Source of the DNA: Thermincola carboxydiphila
GTDB taxonomy: Bacteria; Bacillota; Thermincolia; Thermincolales; UBA2595
Reading direction: 5' to 3'
DNA length: 64,000 bases
Assembly (NCBI GenBank): GCA_016841045.1
Contig: JAENZX010000004.1
Location: forward strand, 124,001 to 188,000
Translations under genes and position numbers: made by a program
In this document: in pieces, positions 54,451-63,452 of the stretch
Position numbering within the stretch: the first letter of the stretch is position 1
How the letters are laid out: every line of letters starts with the position of its first letter
Notes under the pieces: generated by a model
The model's database searches: none
Told to the model about the DNA's origin: nothing
The model's input: only the letters and a program-made list of their open reading frames with translations

Positions 54451-55740
54451 TTATGATATTTTGCCTACTCCCTCAGACAATTGGGTAAACGGTCTCACAT
54501 GAGAAGCCTCTAGACCAGTATATGCGGTCATGCCATGTTCACATAAATCCATACCATCCAGCTCATCATCAGCACTGACCCTGATACCCACAGTCTTTTC
54601 TAGTATATAAAATACAGCAGCAGTTGCAGCAAAAGCCCATAATGAAACTGATAGAACTCCCAGTGCCTGGATTCCCAGCAGTTCGAAACCGCCTCCATAG
54701 AGTAATCCGCCATTTTCTGCAAAAATACCTACTGCCAGTGTACCAAAGGTTCCACAGACACCGTGTACGGCAATTGCTCCGACAGGGTCGTCAGCCTTAA
54801 TCCAGTCAAAAAATTGAACCGCCAAAACAACCAATACCCCAGCTGTTCCACCTATTACAACTGCACTGGCCGGAGAAATAAAAGCAGTACCTGCAGTAAC
54901 TGCTACCAGTCCTGCCAAAGATCCGTTAATAATCATACTCGCATCAGGTTTACCATACTTCCACATGGTATAAAGGGTACTCATAGTACCTCCGGCAGCA
55001 GCTGCCAAGTTGGTAGTTACAGCAATACGAGCTATATTAAGGTCTAAACCGGACAAAGAACTTCCCGGGTTAAAACCAAACCAGCCAAACCAAAGCATAA
55101 ATGCCCCCAAAGCAGCCAGCGGCAGATTATGAGCTGGGAGTACATTCATAGAACCATCTTTGTTATACTTTCCTTTTCTTGGTCCCAAAACCATCACTGC
55201 AGCAAGGGAAGCCCATCCACCTACAGAGTGCACTGCAGCTGAGCCCGCAAAATCCAGCATACCCATTTGGGCAAGCCATCCCGATGGATTCCATACCCAG
55301 TGCCCAGCTATAGGATAGATTACAGCAGTTGCAAGAACGCTAAATATAATGTAAGGACCGAATTTCATCCTTTCAGCCACAGCACCCGAAACAATTGTAG
55401 CAACAGCTACAGCAAAAGCTGCTTGGAAAATCCAGTATGCATAAAGAGGAATATTAAGTTTTAAGTGGGCAAAATCCCCTGTCAGAAAAGAGCCATTTGT
55501 CCCGAAAAGACCTGCACTATCGAGACCGTACATCAGTCCAAAACCGATTGCCCAGTACCCCAGCATACCTACTGTACAGTCGGCAAAAACCTTCATAATA
55601 ATATTCAAAGAGTTCTTACTTCTAATAAATCCTGCCTCAAGAGCAGCAAAACCGCCTTCCATAAAAAATACAAGTGCAGCACATAATAATACCCATACCG
55701 TATCAATACCCTGGGCCAGGCTTGTAATGTTAATCTCCAT
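54451..55740 (-). CDS. Ammonium transporter 3
   Basis: The 429-residue Amt-family channel has 11 predicted membrane segments and no cleavable signal peptide (MEINITSLAQGIDTVW). The twin-histidine pore is represented by SAAVHSVGGWAS and IAVHGVCGTFG; FGWFGFNPGSSLSG is the Amt signature. The FFMEGGFAALEAGFIRSKN start of TM1-2 places it with Amt2 (56606) in one subclade, apart from Amt1. It follows a P-II gene by about 250 bases and has its own ANTAR leader. Confidence 0.95.
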   Translation of the reverse strand: MEINITSLAQGIDTVWVLLCAALVFFMEGGFAALEAGFIRSKNSLNIIMKVFADCTVGMLGYWAIGFGLMYGLDSAGLFGTNGSFLTGDFAHLKLNIPLYAYWIFQAAFAVAVATIVSGAVAERMKFGPYIIFSVLATAVIYPIAGHWVWNPSGWLAQMGMLDFAGSAAVHSVGGWASLAAVMVLGPRKGKYNKDGSMNVLPAHNLPLAALGAFMLWFGWFGFNPGSSLSGLDLNIARIAVTTNLAAAAGGTMSTLYTMWKYGKPDASMIINGSLAGLVAVTAGTAFISPASAVVIGGTAGVLVVLAVQFFDWIKADDPVGAIAVHGVCGTFGTLAVGIFAENGGLLYGGGFELLGIQALGVLSVSLWAFAATAAVFYILEKTVGIRVSADDELDGMDLCEHGMTAYTGLEASHVRPFTQLSEGVGKIS

Positions 55741-55892
55741 TGATTTACCTCCCCTCTCCCGTGAAGGAGAAAAATTCAGTTATCCCTGTGTAAACAATAA
55801 TATTAGACTTTGTGCTTACTTAAATTTTACGTTTCTTTAAATTATCCGTATCCTTTACTCATGGGCGGCGTCTCCCTTCCTTCGAGTATTTA

Positions 55893-55976
55893 CAAAACAA
55901 AAAGATGCCTAACACTAAGGGCATATTTATCCCTTGGTGCAGGCATCTTTGCCGGTTAAATAACAACCCTGTTTAT
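55893..55976 (-). promoter_or_regulatory. ANTAR-type antitermination leader of amt3
   Basis: Hairpin 1 ATAAAC-[AGGGTT]-GTTAT (55976-55960, one bulged A); hairpin 2 GGC-[AAAGAT]-GCC (55953-55942). The terminator AAGATGCCT...AGGCATCTT with an inner CCAAGGG/CCCTTAGTG stem ends in TTTGTTTTG (55948-55893). Loops have A1 and G4. No separate promoter is evident, so readthrough from the P-II gene is likely. Confidence 0.83.
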
Positions 55977-55987
55977 TCACTTAGAGG

Positions 55988-56350
<363 letters not shown>

Positions 56351-56400
56351 CTAAAAACAATTCTCCATATATGACAGATATCCTTTTTGGGGGAAACAAA

Positions 56401-56475
56401 AACATAAAAACCCGATAAAAGAGTAAACTACTCCTCCACCGGGCTACATCGCCACAAATAACACAACACTGTGTT
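56401..56475 (-). promoter_or_regulatory. ANTAR-type antitermination leader of P-II gene 2
   Basis: Hairpin 1 AACAC-[AGTGTT]-GTGTT is perfect (56475-56460). Hairpin 2 GGC-[GATGTA]-GCC (56453-56442) has G at loop positions 1 and 4. The terminator CCCG...CGGG with inner GAGTA/TACTC is followed by TTTTTATGTTTTTG (56445-56401). Confidence 0.85.
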
Positions 56476-56500
56476 AAAAATTATTTTTCTTCTAGAACCT

Positions 56501-56529
56501 ATTATAATCCAGAGTTCTTTCGGGGTCAA
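56501..56529 (-). promoter_or_regulatory. Promoter of P-II gene 2
   Basis: On the minus strand TTGACC (56529-56524), 17 bases, TATAAT (56506-56501). Its -35 box and spacing match the amt1 promoter exactly. Confidence 0.85.
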
Positions 56530-56533
56530 TACG

Positions 56534-56563
56534 AAAAATCCCGGATCTATTAATTCCGGGATT
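56534..56563 (-). terminator. Intrinsic terminator of amt2
   Basis: On the minus strand AATCCCGGA-loop-TCCGGGATT followed by TTTCG. It lies between the amt2 stop and the P-II promoter. Confidence 0.8.
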
Positions 56564-56605
56564 CTTGCTTTTCGTTCTTAATTTTTTCTTCTAATGAGGA
56601 ATTTA

Positions 56606-58009
56606 TTAAACAGATTCTTTGGCTACTGGAGCTGCAACATTAGCAGCAGGCTGCGGGTTCATGTTAACCCCAACCCGGGCTGAAGCACCCCTTAATATAA
56701 AGTCATTGTAAGCAGCCATACCATGCTCACCGATATCCAGACCTTCAATCTCTTCTGCTTCAGTAACTCGGAGTCCAACAGTGTATTTTATAACTGTAAA
56801 GAGTATACCCGCAGTTACTACCGTCCATGCAAATACAGCTGCGACCCCGGTTAACTGGGTAACAAGGAGCTGCGTGCCTCCACCGTAAAAAAGGCCTCCT
56901 TCTACGGCAAAAAGTCCAACCATTGCAGTACCAAACGCTCCACATACGCCATGAACTGAAATCGCTCCTACAGGGTCATCTATTTTAGCGACTTTGTCAA
57001 AGAACTCAACTGACAGGATAACAAGTATTCCGGCCATCGCACCAATAACAGCCGCTCCAACATTGTTAACCGCATTACAACCTGCAGTGATAGCTACCAA
57101 ACCGGCCAGAGCACCGTTTAATGTCATACTTACATCAGCCTTACCATACTTGAACCATGTAAATATCATAGCCAAGACTGCTCCAGCAGCAGCTGCAATG
57201 TTTGTCGTTACTGCAATATCAGCGATTTTGGGGTTAGTTGCAGCTATTGTACTTCCAGGGTTAAAACCAAACCAGCCAAACCAAAGGATAAATACGCCAA
57301 GAGCAGCAAGAGTTATGCTGTGACCGGGAATTACATTTACCTTGCCGTCTTTACCGTACTTTCCAATCCTTGGTCCAAGAATAGCAGCCCCAACCATGGC
57401 AGCCCAACCACCAACGGAGTGAACTACAGTAGAACCGGCAAAGTCAATCATGCCCTTTTTAAACAGCCAGCCATCCGCATTCCAAATCCAGTGACCAACT
57501 ATCGGATAGATAATTAAACTAATAACAGCACTATATATGATATAAGAGCTAAACTTAGTTCTTTCAGCCATTGCGCCCGAAACAATAGTTGAAGCAGTAG
57601 CTGCAAAAACTGTCTGGAATATTAGAAATGCCATCAATGGAATTGACAGTCCAAGATGATCAGTATTTCCCGTTGCGCCAAAAAGGCTGGTTCCGAACAA
57701 TCCCACTTTACTAGCACCAAACATCAAACCAAAACCGACCAGCCAATATGCGATTGTCCCTACAGAAAAGTCCATCAGGTTTTTCATGATTATGTTTGAT
57801 GCGTTTTTAGCACGCGCAAAACCGGTCTCCACCATTGCAAATCCAGCCTGCATAAAGAATACCAGAAAACCTGCTATAAGAGTCCACATGGTATCTATCG
57901 CAATTGCATTAGCTTCCGCTGTTGAGCCATCAGCCGCCCATACTAATCCAGTCGTACTTAAAATAAGCAATATAGTTGCAGTTGATATATTAAGTAATCT
58001 TCTAATCAT
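56606..58009 (-). CDS. Ammonium transporter 2
   Basis: The 467-residue Amt-family channel has an N-terminal hydrophobic signal (IRRLLNISTATILLILSTTG) with a likely cleavage site after VWA. Membrane segments include FFMQAGFAMVETGFARAKN and FAGSTVVHSVGGWAA; FGWFGFNPGSTIAA and the second pore histidine ISVHGVCGAFG follow. The C-terminal tail is longer than in Amt3 and Ala/Pro-rich. It follows glnK 1 and has its own ANTAR leader. ATG 58009 follows AAGGAGGG. Confidence 0.95.
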   Translation of the reverse strand: MIRRLLNISTATILLILSTTGLVWAADGSTAEANAIAIDTMWTLIAGFLVFFMQAGFAMVETGFARAKNASNIIMKNLMDFSVGTIAYWLVGFGLMFGASKVGLFGTSLFGATGNTDHLGLSIPLMAFLIFQTVFAATASTIVSGAMAERTKFSSYIIYSAVISLIIYPIVGHWIWNADGWLFKKGMIDFAGSTVVHSVGGWAAMVGAAILGPRIGKYGKDGKVNVIPGHSITLAALGVFILWFGWFGFNPGSTIAATNPKIADIAVTTNIAAAAGAVLAMIFTWFKYGKADVSMTLNGALAGLVAITAGCNAVNNVGAAVIGAMAGILVILSVEFFDKVAKIDDPVGAISVHGVCGAFGTAMVGLFAVEGGLFYGGGTQLLVTQLTGVAAVFAWTVVTAGILFTVIKYTVGLRVTEAEEIEGLDIGEHGMAAYNDFILRGASARVGVNMNPQPAANVAAPVAKESV

Positions 58010-58103
58010 CTAAAGTCCCTCCTTGATTTGTAAAATTAAATGTCGAAGCGCCACTGCTCAACCAACACAAGTTATTCCATATACTTGCTGCAAATTTTTA
58101 GTT

Positions 58104-58175
58104 TAAATCAAAAAGACGCTCCCAGGGTGTTTTACTTCCCCCAAAAGCGTCTTCGCCTTTTTTTACGTCTTAGTA
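58104..58175 (-). promoter_or_regulatory. ANTAR-type antitermination leader of amt2
   Basis: Hairpin 2 is clear: AAAGGC-[GAAGAC]-GCTTTT (58160-58143), overlapping terminator AAGACGCT...AGCGTCTT with TTTGATTT tail (58153-58104). Hairpin 1 is weaker: TAC-[TAAGAC]-GTA (58175-58164), with T at loop position 1 but G4 kept. This is the least certain of the series. Confidence 0.7.
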
Positions 58176-58210
58176 GTTAATTTTATTTGTCTTACCTTCT
58201 TAAATATGGA

Positions 58211-58594
<384 letters not shown>

Positions 58595-58598
58595 TTAT

Positions 58599-59990
58599 TT
58601 ATGAGATATGCACTGGCACAGACTTAGAATCAGCAATCCGCTCCTTCAACCGGCCACGCGAAACAGAAACAGTCATCACCGCATCCCTGTAGGCTTCTTC
58701 ACCATGCATAGTCAGATCAAGTCCGGTAAGTTCCTCTTCAGTTGTAACTCTAAGCGGTGTAAATAACGCCACAACTTTCAGTATTACAACTGTACCTACA
58801 GCTGCAAAGGCATATGTAGCAACTACACTTATTAACTGAGCCTTAAGTAAAGCAGGATTACCGTAGAATAAACCATCAGCTCCACCAGAGTTTATTGTTG
58901 TTGTAGCAAATAAACCAGTGGCAATAGCTCCCCATGTTCCACCTATACCATGGCAGCCAAATGCGTCTAGCGAATCATCGTAACCCAGTTTTGCTTTAAG
59001 TACACTTACACCAAGATAACATACAACTCCGCCTACCAAACCGATAATAATTGCAGCTAATGGAGTTACGAAACCAGAAGCCGGAGTAATAGCCACGAGC
59101 CCCGCTACAGCACCGCTGGCTGCGCCAAGAACTGTGGGTTTACCGTGGTGCAGCCATTCAGCAAACATCCATGCTATAGCCGCAGCTGCTGCCGAAGTAT
59201 TTGTAACAACAAAAGCATTTGTGGCCAGACCATTTGCCGAGAGAGCACTACCTGCATTGAAACCAAACCACCCAAACCAGAGCAGAGCCGCACCAAGCAC
59301 AGTCATGGGCAAATGATGTGGTAATAATGGTTCTTTTCCGTAACCTTTTCTTTTACCCAATACCAAGGCGGCAATAAGGCCTGATACACCTGAACTGATA
59401 TGAACCACAGTACCGCCCGCAAAGTCCAGGGCTCCAAGATTACGGATCCATCCATCCACACCCCAGACCCAGTGTGCAAGGGGGTCATAGATAAACGTAG
59501 CCCAGATAACAGCAAAAGCAAGAAAAGCAGGGAACCTCATTCGTTCAGCGATGGAACCTGTGATTAAAGCTGGTGTAATAATAGCAAACATCAGCTGGAA
59601 CATGGCGAATATCTGGTGGGGAATAGTTCCTGCATAATCAGGGTTGGGAGACATTCCTACGCCGTTAAAACCTAACCACGTCAGGCCTCCAATCAGATGT
59701 CCCTTGTCAGGGCCAAAGGCCAGTGTATAACCTATGAGCACCCACTGTACAGAAATTACAGCAATTAATATAAAACTTTGCATAAAAGTACTAAGGACAT
59801 TTTTTCTTCTGACCATACCACCGTAGAATAGGGCTAACCCAGGTGTCATGAGCATTACCAGCGCACTGGCGATAATGATAAAAGTTGTATCACCACTATC
59901 AATAGCTGATGAATCAGCAGCAAAGGCTGCTTCTGACATAGCCAATAATAGCAATAAAGTCAGAATAGATACCATTCTCTTAGATTTCAT
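58599..59990 (-). CDS. amt: Ammonium transporter 1 (AmtB type)
   Basis: The 463-residue channel has a signal peptide cleaved after about AFA-AD. It carries the AmtB-like LMTPGLALFYGGMVRRKN, first pore histidine FAGGTVVHISSGVSG, FGWFGFNAGSALSANG and second histidine FGCHGIGGTWGA. ATG 59990 has AAGGGGTG eight bases upstream; the GTG at 59999 is too close to it. It is the most AmtB-like of the three transporters, is co-transcribed with glnK 1, and has a doubled ANTAR leader. Confidence 0.96.
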   Translation of the reverse strand: MKSKRMVSILTLLLLLAMSEAAFAADSSAIDSGDTTFIIIASALVMLMTPGLALFYGGMVRRKNVLSTFMQSFILIAVISVQWVLIGYTLAFGPDKGHLIGGLTWLGFNGVGMSPNPDYAGTIPHQIFAMFQLMFAIITPALITGSIAERMRFPAFLAFAVIWATFIYDPLAHWVWGVDGWIRNLGALDFAGGTVVHISSGVSGLIAALVLGKRKGYGKEPLLPHHLPMTVLGAALLWFGWFGFNAGSALSANGLATNAFVVTNTSAAAAAIAWMFAEWLHHGKPTVLGAASGAVAGLVAITPASGFVTPLAAIIIGLVGGVVCYLGVSVLKAKLGYDDSLDAFGCHGIGGTWGAIATGLFATTTINSGGADGLFYGNPALLKAQLISVVATYAFAAVGTVVILKVVALFTPLRVTTEEELTGLDLTMHGEEAYRDAVMTVSVSRGRLKERIADSKSVPVHIS

Positions 59991-60024
59991 CGGCGTCACC
60001 CCTTAAATGGTAATTATGCTTAAA

Positions 60025-60177
60025 CAAAAACACTCTCACTTAGGAACCGGCGCCAATTCCTAATAGAGAGCGTCTTTGCTCAACCCGCAATGATTTGGGG
60101 TATAAAAACTAAACAAAAAAACGCTTTTACGGGAAAATCCCCACAAAAGCGTCATTGCTATGATACTTCAATGTATC
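60025..60177 (-). promoter_or_regulatory. Double ANTAR antitermination leader of amt1-glnK
   Basis: Two complete modules in series. Module 1: GATAC-[ATTGAA]-GTATC (60177-60162), AGC-[AATGAC]-GCT (60159-60148), terminator ACGCTTTT...AAAAGCGT with a run of seven T (60152-60114). Module 2: AATC-[ATTGCG]-GGTT (60095-60082), GAGC-[AAAGAC]-GCTC (60081-60068), terminator ACGCTCTC...GAGAGTGT with TTTTG and an inner TAGGAA/TTCCTA stem (60074-60025). All four loops have six bases with A1 and G4. Confidence 0.9.
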
Positions 60178-60195
60178 TGATATTTAATTAACGTT

Positions 60196-60224
60196 ATTAT
60201 AGCATGGTGGATTATTACGGTCAA
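60196..60224 (-). promoter_or_regulatory. Promoter of amt1-glnK
   Basis: On the minus strand TTGACC (60224-60219), 17 bases, TATAAT (60201-60196), with TG before the -10. The -35 overlaps the stop codon of the upstream gene. The predicted start lies about 12 bases before the first leader hairpin. Confidence 0.88.
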
Positions 60225-60631
60225 TAGATTTTTGCTACAAAACGCTTTTTCCTCCGGAGAAACCTTGCATTTATTCCAGCAACCCCACCTATGCTGCCAA
60301 CTGCCAGGATAGGACAAGCCAGAATTAAACTTACCTGGTCAAAGTTGGATTCGGGGAACAGAAAAAACCTTATTATGGTCGAGATTATTATGTACATAAG
60401 TGCGACCATAAATCCATGAAGCCATCCCTGCGTCCCTGCTGACATGCCACCCTTGATCCCCCCCATGAACACACTGACTATAGTAATACCGATTAGAGCC
60501 TGAGGGAGATATACTACTTTTTGATTTGTTATCAAGATGTATAATAGCAGACCAACTCCCCCAATGGCTGTAACCTTCATTGCCATCTTTCCGCCGCTGA
60601 TAAGGGCTGCAGTTAAAGTTTTATCTGTCAT
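60221..60631 (-). CDS. Small four-helix membrane protein (TIGR04086-like)
   Basis: The 136-residue protein has four hydrophobic segments (including GGVGLLLYILITNQ and LIGITIVSVFMGGIKGGM) and a basic C-terminus (RFLRRKKRFVAK). The layout, with a GGIKGG turn between helices 2 and 3, resembles the TIGR04086 family of Bacillota; the function is unknown. ATG 60631 follows AAGGAGGG. It is 22 bases after the antiporter gene and likely co-transcribed. Confidence 0.7.
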   Translation of the reverse strand: MTDKTLTAALISGGKMAMKVTAIGGVGLLLYILITNQKVVYLPQALIGITIVSVFMGGIKGGMSAGTQGWLHGFMVALMYIIISTIIRFFLFPESNFDQVSLILACPILAVGSIGGVAGINARFLRRKKRFVAKIY

Positions 60632-60653
60632 TTAAGACCCTCCTTAATGAGCT

Positions 60654-61655
60654 TTAGACCTTACCTCCGATGACCAAAAACAGGAACAGGGCATAAAAGG
60701 CACCCCCAGACAGAAGTGTGTAAGCTCGCAAATAGCCCTTCCATAAAATCATCAACAGCACCACAGCAGCTGATGAAAGAGCAACTGCCGCGCAAGTCAG
60801 AGCAACGTTGCTAAGCACCCAGGGAGTCATGGCAATACCGATAGCCGGTATGATAGAACTTTGAAATACCATAGCCCCGGTTATATTCCCTAGGGCAAGT
60901 GTATCTTTACCCCTGCTTACCCATATAATACTGTTGAATTTTTCCGGTAATTCAGTTGCGATGGGAGTAATTATAACTGACAAAATGAAAGGTGAAACAT
61001 TAACAGTCTCTGCAATACGTTCCATCGAGTGGATGAAAATTTCCGCTCCTCCGATGATACCCCCGACGGCACATAACACCTGCAGCAGAATGATCCGTAT
61101 TCTTGGCACAACCGCCCTTTTATCAAACGTAAGCGGATTAAGTTTACCAGATGCTACACATTCTCCTCCGGTAATTGTTTTATAAGCATAGGTCATATAC
61201 GCCATAACCAATCCGGCAGCTACAAGCAGCTTCAAATTATGATCTCTCAAAAAGGCTGCAAATATGGCAAAGGTATATACCAATAAAAAGAATTTCAGGT
61301 CCCGCTTCATAACACATTCATCAATCATCATTGTAGCTCTTCTTTTCCCCGCCAAAGCCAGAATAAGGGCAGTAACACCGGTTACAAAAAGAGCCAGCGT
61401 CCCGAGCATGAAGGGAGCCCCCAGAATCGCCCCAACTCCTATTTCTTCCGTGGCTTTACTGGCTCCGAACCCTATAGCAATTATCGGAACTAGGGTTTCC
61501 GGGAGAGCCGTGCCTACTGCCGCAAGAATACTACCGACAGCACCCTCTGATAGTTTTAATCTTCGGCCCAACCATTCAATCCCGTTAGTAAATAACTCCG
61601 CACTTAAAAGAATTATACCCAGCCCCAGAGCAAGAGTACCTATGTTCGTCACCAA
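60654..61655 (-). CDS. Sodium/calcium exchanger-family antiporter
   Basis: The 333-residue protein has about 10 membrane segments arranged as two repeats. The alpha-repeat motifs are AAVGTALPETLVPIIAI in the first half and ITPIATELPEKFNSIIWV in the second, with the ion-coordinating Glu in each. This is the CaCA superfamily (YrbG-like). The start is TTG 61655 or GTG 61652 after AAGGGGTG. It probably exchanges Ca2+ or another cation for Na+ or H+. Confidence 0.85.
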   Translation of the reverse strand: MVTNIGTLALGLGIILLSAELFTNGIEWLGRRLKLSEGAVGSILAAVGTALPETLVPIIAIGFGASKATEEIGVGAILGAPFMLGTLALFVTGVTALILALAGKRRATMMIDECVMKRDLKFFLLVYTFAIFAAFLRDHNLKLLVAAGLVMAYMTYAYKTITGGECVASGKLNPLTFDKRAVVPRIRIILLQVLCAVGGIIGGAEIFIHSMERIAETVNVSPFILSVIITPIATELPEKFNSIIWVSRGKDTLALGNITGAMVFQSSIIPAIGIAMTPWVLSNVALTCAAVALSSAAVVLLMILWKGYLRAYTLLSGGAFYALFLFLVIGGKV

Positions 61656-61742
61656 TTAGCAAACACCCCTTTTTGACTGCACATTAAAGGATTATGCACC
61701 ATTGCAGATTTTAATGCTTTATTTAAACAATCTGCGTTGCCT

Positions 61743-63320
61743 TTATTTATTTCCAAAATAATAATTTATCTTACTGGATTTTTTCCGGGTCAGGTAACCC
61801 TGTACTAAGTGTTCAAAAACAGAATCGTGATGACTGTTCGGTGCGAAAGGGTCCGGTGAAAAATCAGTAGCGAAACTTTTGATTGTTAGCTGATGCTTTA
61901 TTTCTTCGAAGGTTTTCCTATCCGGAATGGAAAAAAGAATTGTCCACTTGCTTGACCTCACAGCATCAAGGCAGAGTGATAAATCTTTAAGCTGCCATTC
62001 TGCACACCCAGATACAAGAATCGGAATATTTGACCGGCACATTTCTTCATAACAGGAATTGGGGGTCCCCCCCTCTGCATCGGCCATCCACCGTAGATCC
62101 GCAGAATCCATACTTTTATGAATTTGCATATCATGGGTTGTTAATAACCTACCCAAGTCAATTATCACAAAATCATATCCACCTTGCAGGGCTTCTGATA
62201 TGATTGTCTCGCCCTTGTACCAATTCTGCCAATAAAAATCTATGCCTGTTTTTCTGAAGTACCCTTTAAAAAACTTACTGCAAGAGCTATCTTCGCTTAG
62301 AGTGGAAAATACCGGATTTTCGTTCTTTTCAACTACTGCAACCTTACAATCCTGCCTTCTAAGAAACGATGCCAGGGCTATAGATGTATATGTACAGCCA
62401 ACCCCCCTGTTAGTACCGCCGACAGCTATTACAACAGTACCTATGAAGTTATCTGCAAACAGTGATTTTTTTCTGTTGGGCTTTTGCAAAGTTCTCCTGA
62501 GCCTTGCAAAAAAACCCTCCGCATTTAACCTTCTAATTGAATTGATATTCTCTAAATCAGTCAATAATTCCTGAGCGCTTTGATATCTATCATCAGGATT
62601 TTGTTGAGTGCATCTGATAATAATTTTTTCTATTTCTGCTGACAAAGAACTGTCACCTTCTCTTACCGGAACTATTCTTTGTGAGTTATGCCCAGGTTTA
62701 ATGCCAGTAAGTACATGGTAAAGAGTTACTCCCAGTCCGTAAACATCGGTTCTTTCATCAGCCTTGGTGCCTATACTATATTGTTCCGGCGCTGCATAAC
62801 CAATTGTCCCTATAAAGGTACTGTCACTGTCCTGATCACTCCTGAACTCCCGAGCAATTCCAAAATCAATAAGCTTTACATTATTATCACTATCTATGAT
62901 AATATTGCTCGGTTTCATGTCTCTGTAAATAATCGGGTTAGGCTTGAGATTGTGAAGGTAAATCAGAATTTCACATAACTGTTTTCCCCAGGTAATCACG
63001 TTATTCTCACTGCATAAATCCCGGTACTGTATTAACTCGCTAAGGTTTCGCCCTTCAAAGTAATCTTCGATAATATAGAGAAAATCATCGGACCTTATTA
63101 CATCTATGATTCGCGGCAAGCTCCTGTGATTGAGAATTTTTAGTATCTCCGGTTCGGCCTGCAGGTTTACCCTCAGATCACTTGTAAGACTAATTTCTTT
63201 AACAGCCCACCTGTTTCCGATCTTGAGGTTCTCCGCCAAAAAAACACGCCCCCACCTCCCCTTTCCTATATACTCAATAATATGATATTTATCATCCAGT
63301 ATATCCCCCGTTTTGAGCAT
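61743..63320 (-). CDS. Ser/Thr protein kinase fused to a CpaE/ParA-like P-loop domain
   Basis: The 525-residue protein has a Hanks-type kinase domain: Gly loop YIGKGRWGRVFLAEN, catalytic IYRDMKPSNIIID with the proton-acceptor Asp, metal site LIDFGIAR, and a GTIGYAAPEQYS activation segment. After a linker of about 40 residues a second domain contains IAVGGTNRGVGCTYTSIAL, a deviant Walker A as in CpaE/MinD proteins, then VIIDLG. No transmembrane or PASTA region is seen. ATG 63320 is chosen over the frame start at 63386. It lies 129 bases after an ANTAR gene. Confidence 0.87.
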   Translation of the reverse strand: MLKTGDILDDKYHIIEYIGKGRWGRVFLAENLKIGNRWAVKEISLTSDLRVNLQAEPEILKILNHRSLPRIIDVIRSDDFLYIIEDYFEGRNLSELIQYRDLCSENNVITWGKQLCEILIYLHNLKPNPIIYRDMKPSNIIIDSDNNVKLIDFGIAREFRSDQDSDSTFIGTIGYAAPEQYSIGTKADERTDVYGLGVTLYHVLTGIKPGHNSQRIVPVREGDSSLSAEIEKIIIRCTQQNPDDRYQSAQELLTDLENINSIRRLNAEGFFARLRRTLQKPNRKKSLFADNFIGTVVIAVGGTNRGVGCTYTSIALASFLRRQDCKVAVVEKNENPVFSTLSEDSSCSKFFKGYFRKTGIDFYWQNWYKGETIISEALQGGYDFVIIDLGRLLTTHDMQIHKSMDSADLRWMADAEGGTPNSCYEEMCRSNIPILVSGCAEWQLKDLSLCLDAVRSSKWTILFSIPDRKTFEEIKHQLTIKSFATDFSPDPFAPNSHHDSVFEHLVQGYLTRKKSSKINYYFGNK

Positions 63321-63422
63321 AAAAATAATAACCCCCAATATCCAATTTTTATGTAAATATATGGTATTTTCTACATATAAATCCATTTTCCTTTTTTCTT
63401 TTTCTCTTAATCCTTAATAGCA

Positions 63423-63452
63423 AAGAAAAAAAGAGGCTTATTTGCCTCTTTA
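63423..63452 (-). terminator. Intrinsic terminator of the ANTAR gene at the window end
   Basis: On the minus strand AAGAGGC-AAATAA-GCCTCTT followed by TTTTT. The hairpin's first bases overlap the stop codon at 63450-63452. Confidence 0.85.
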
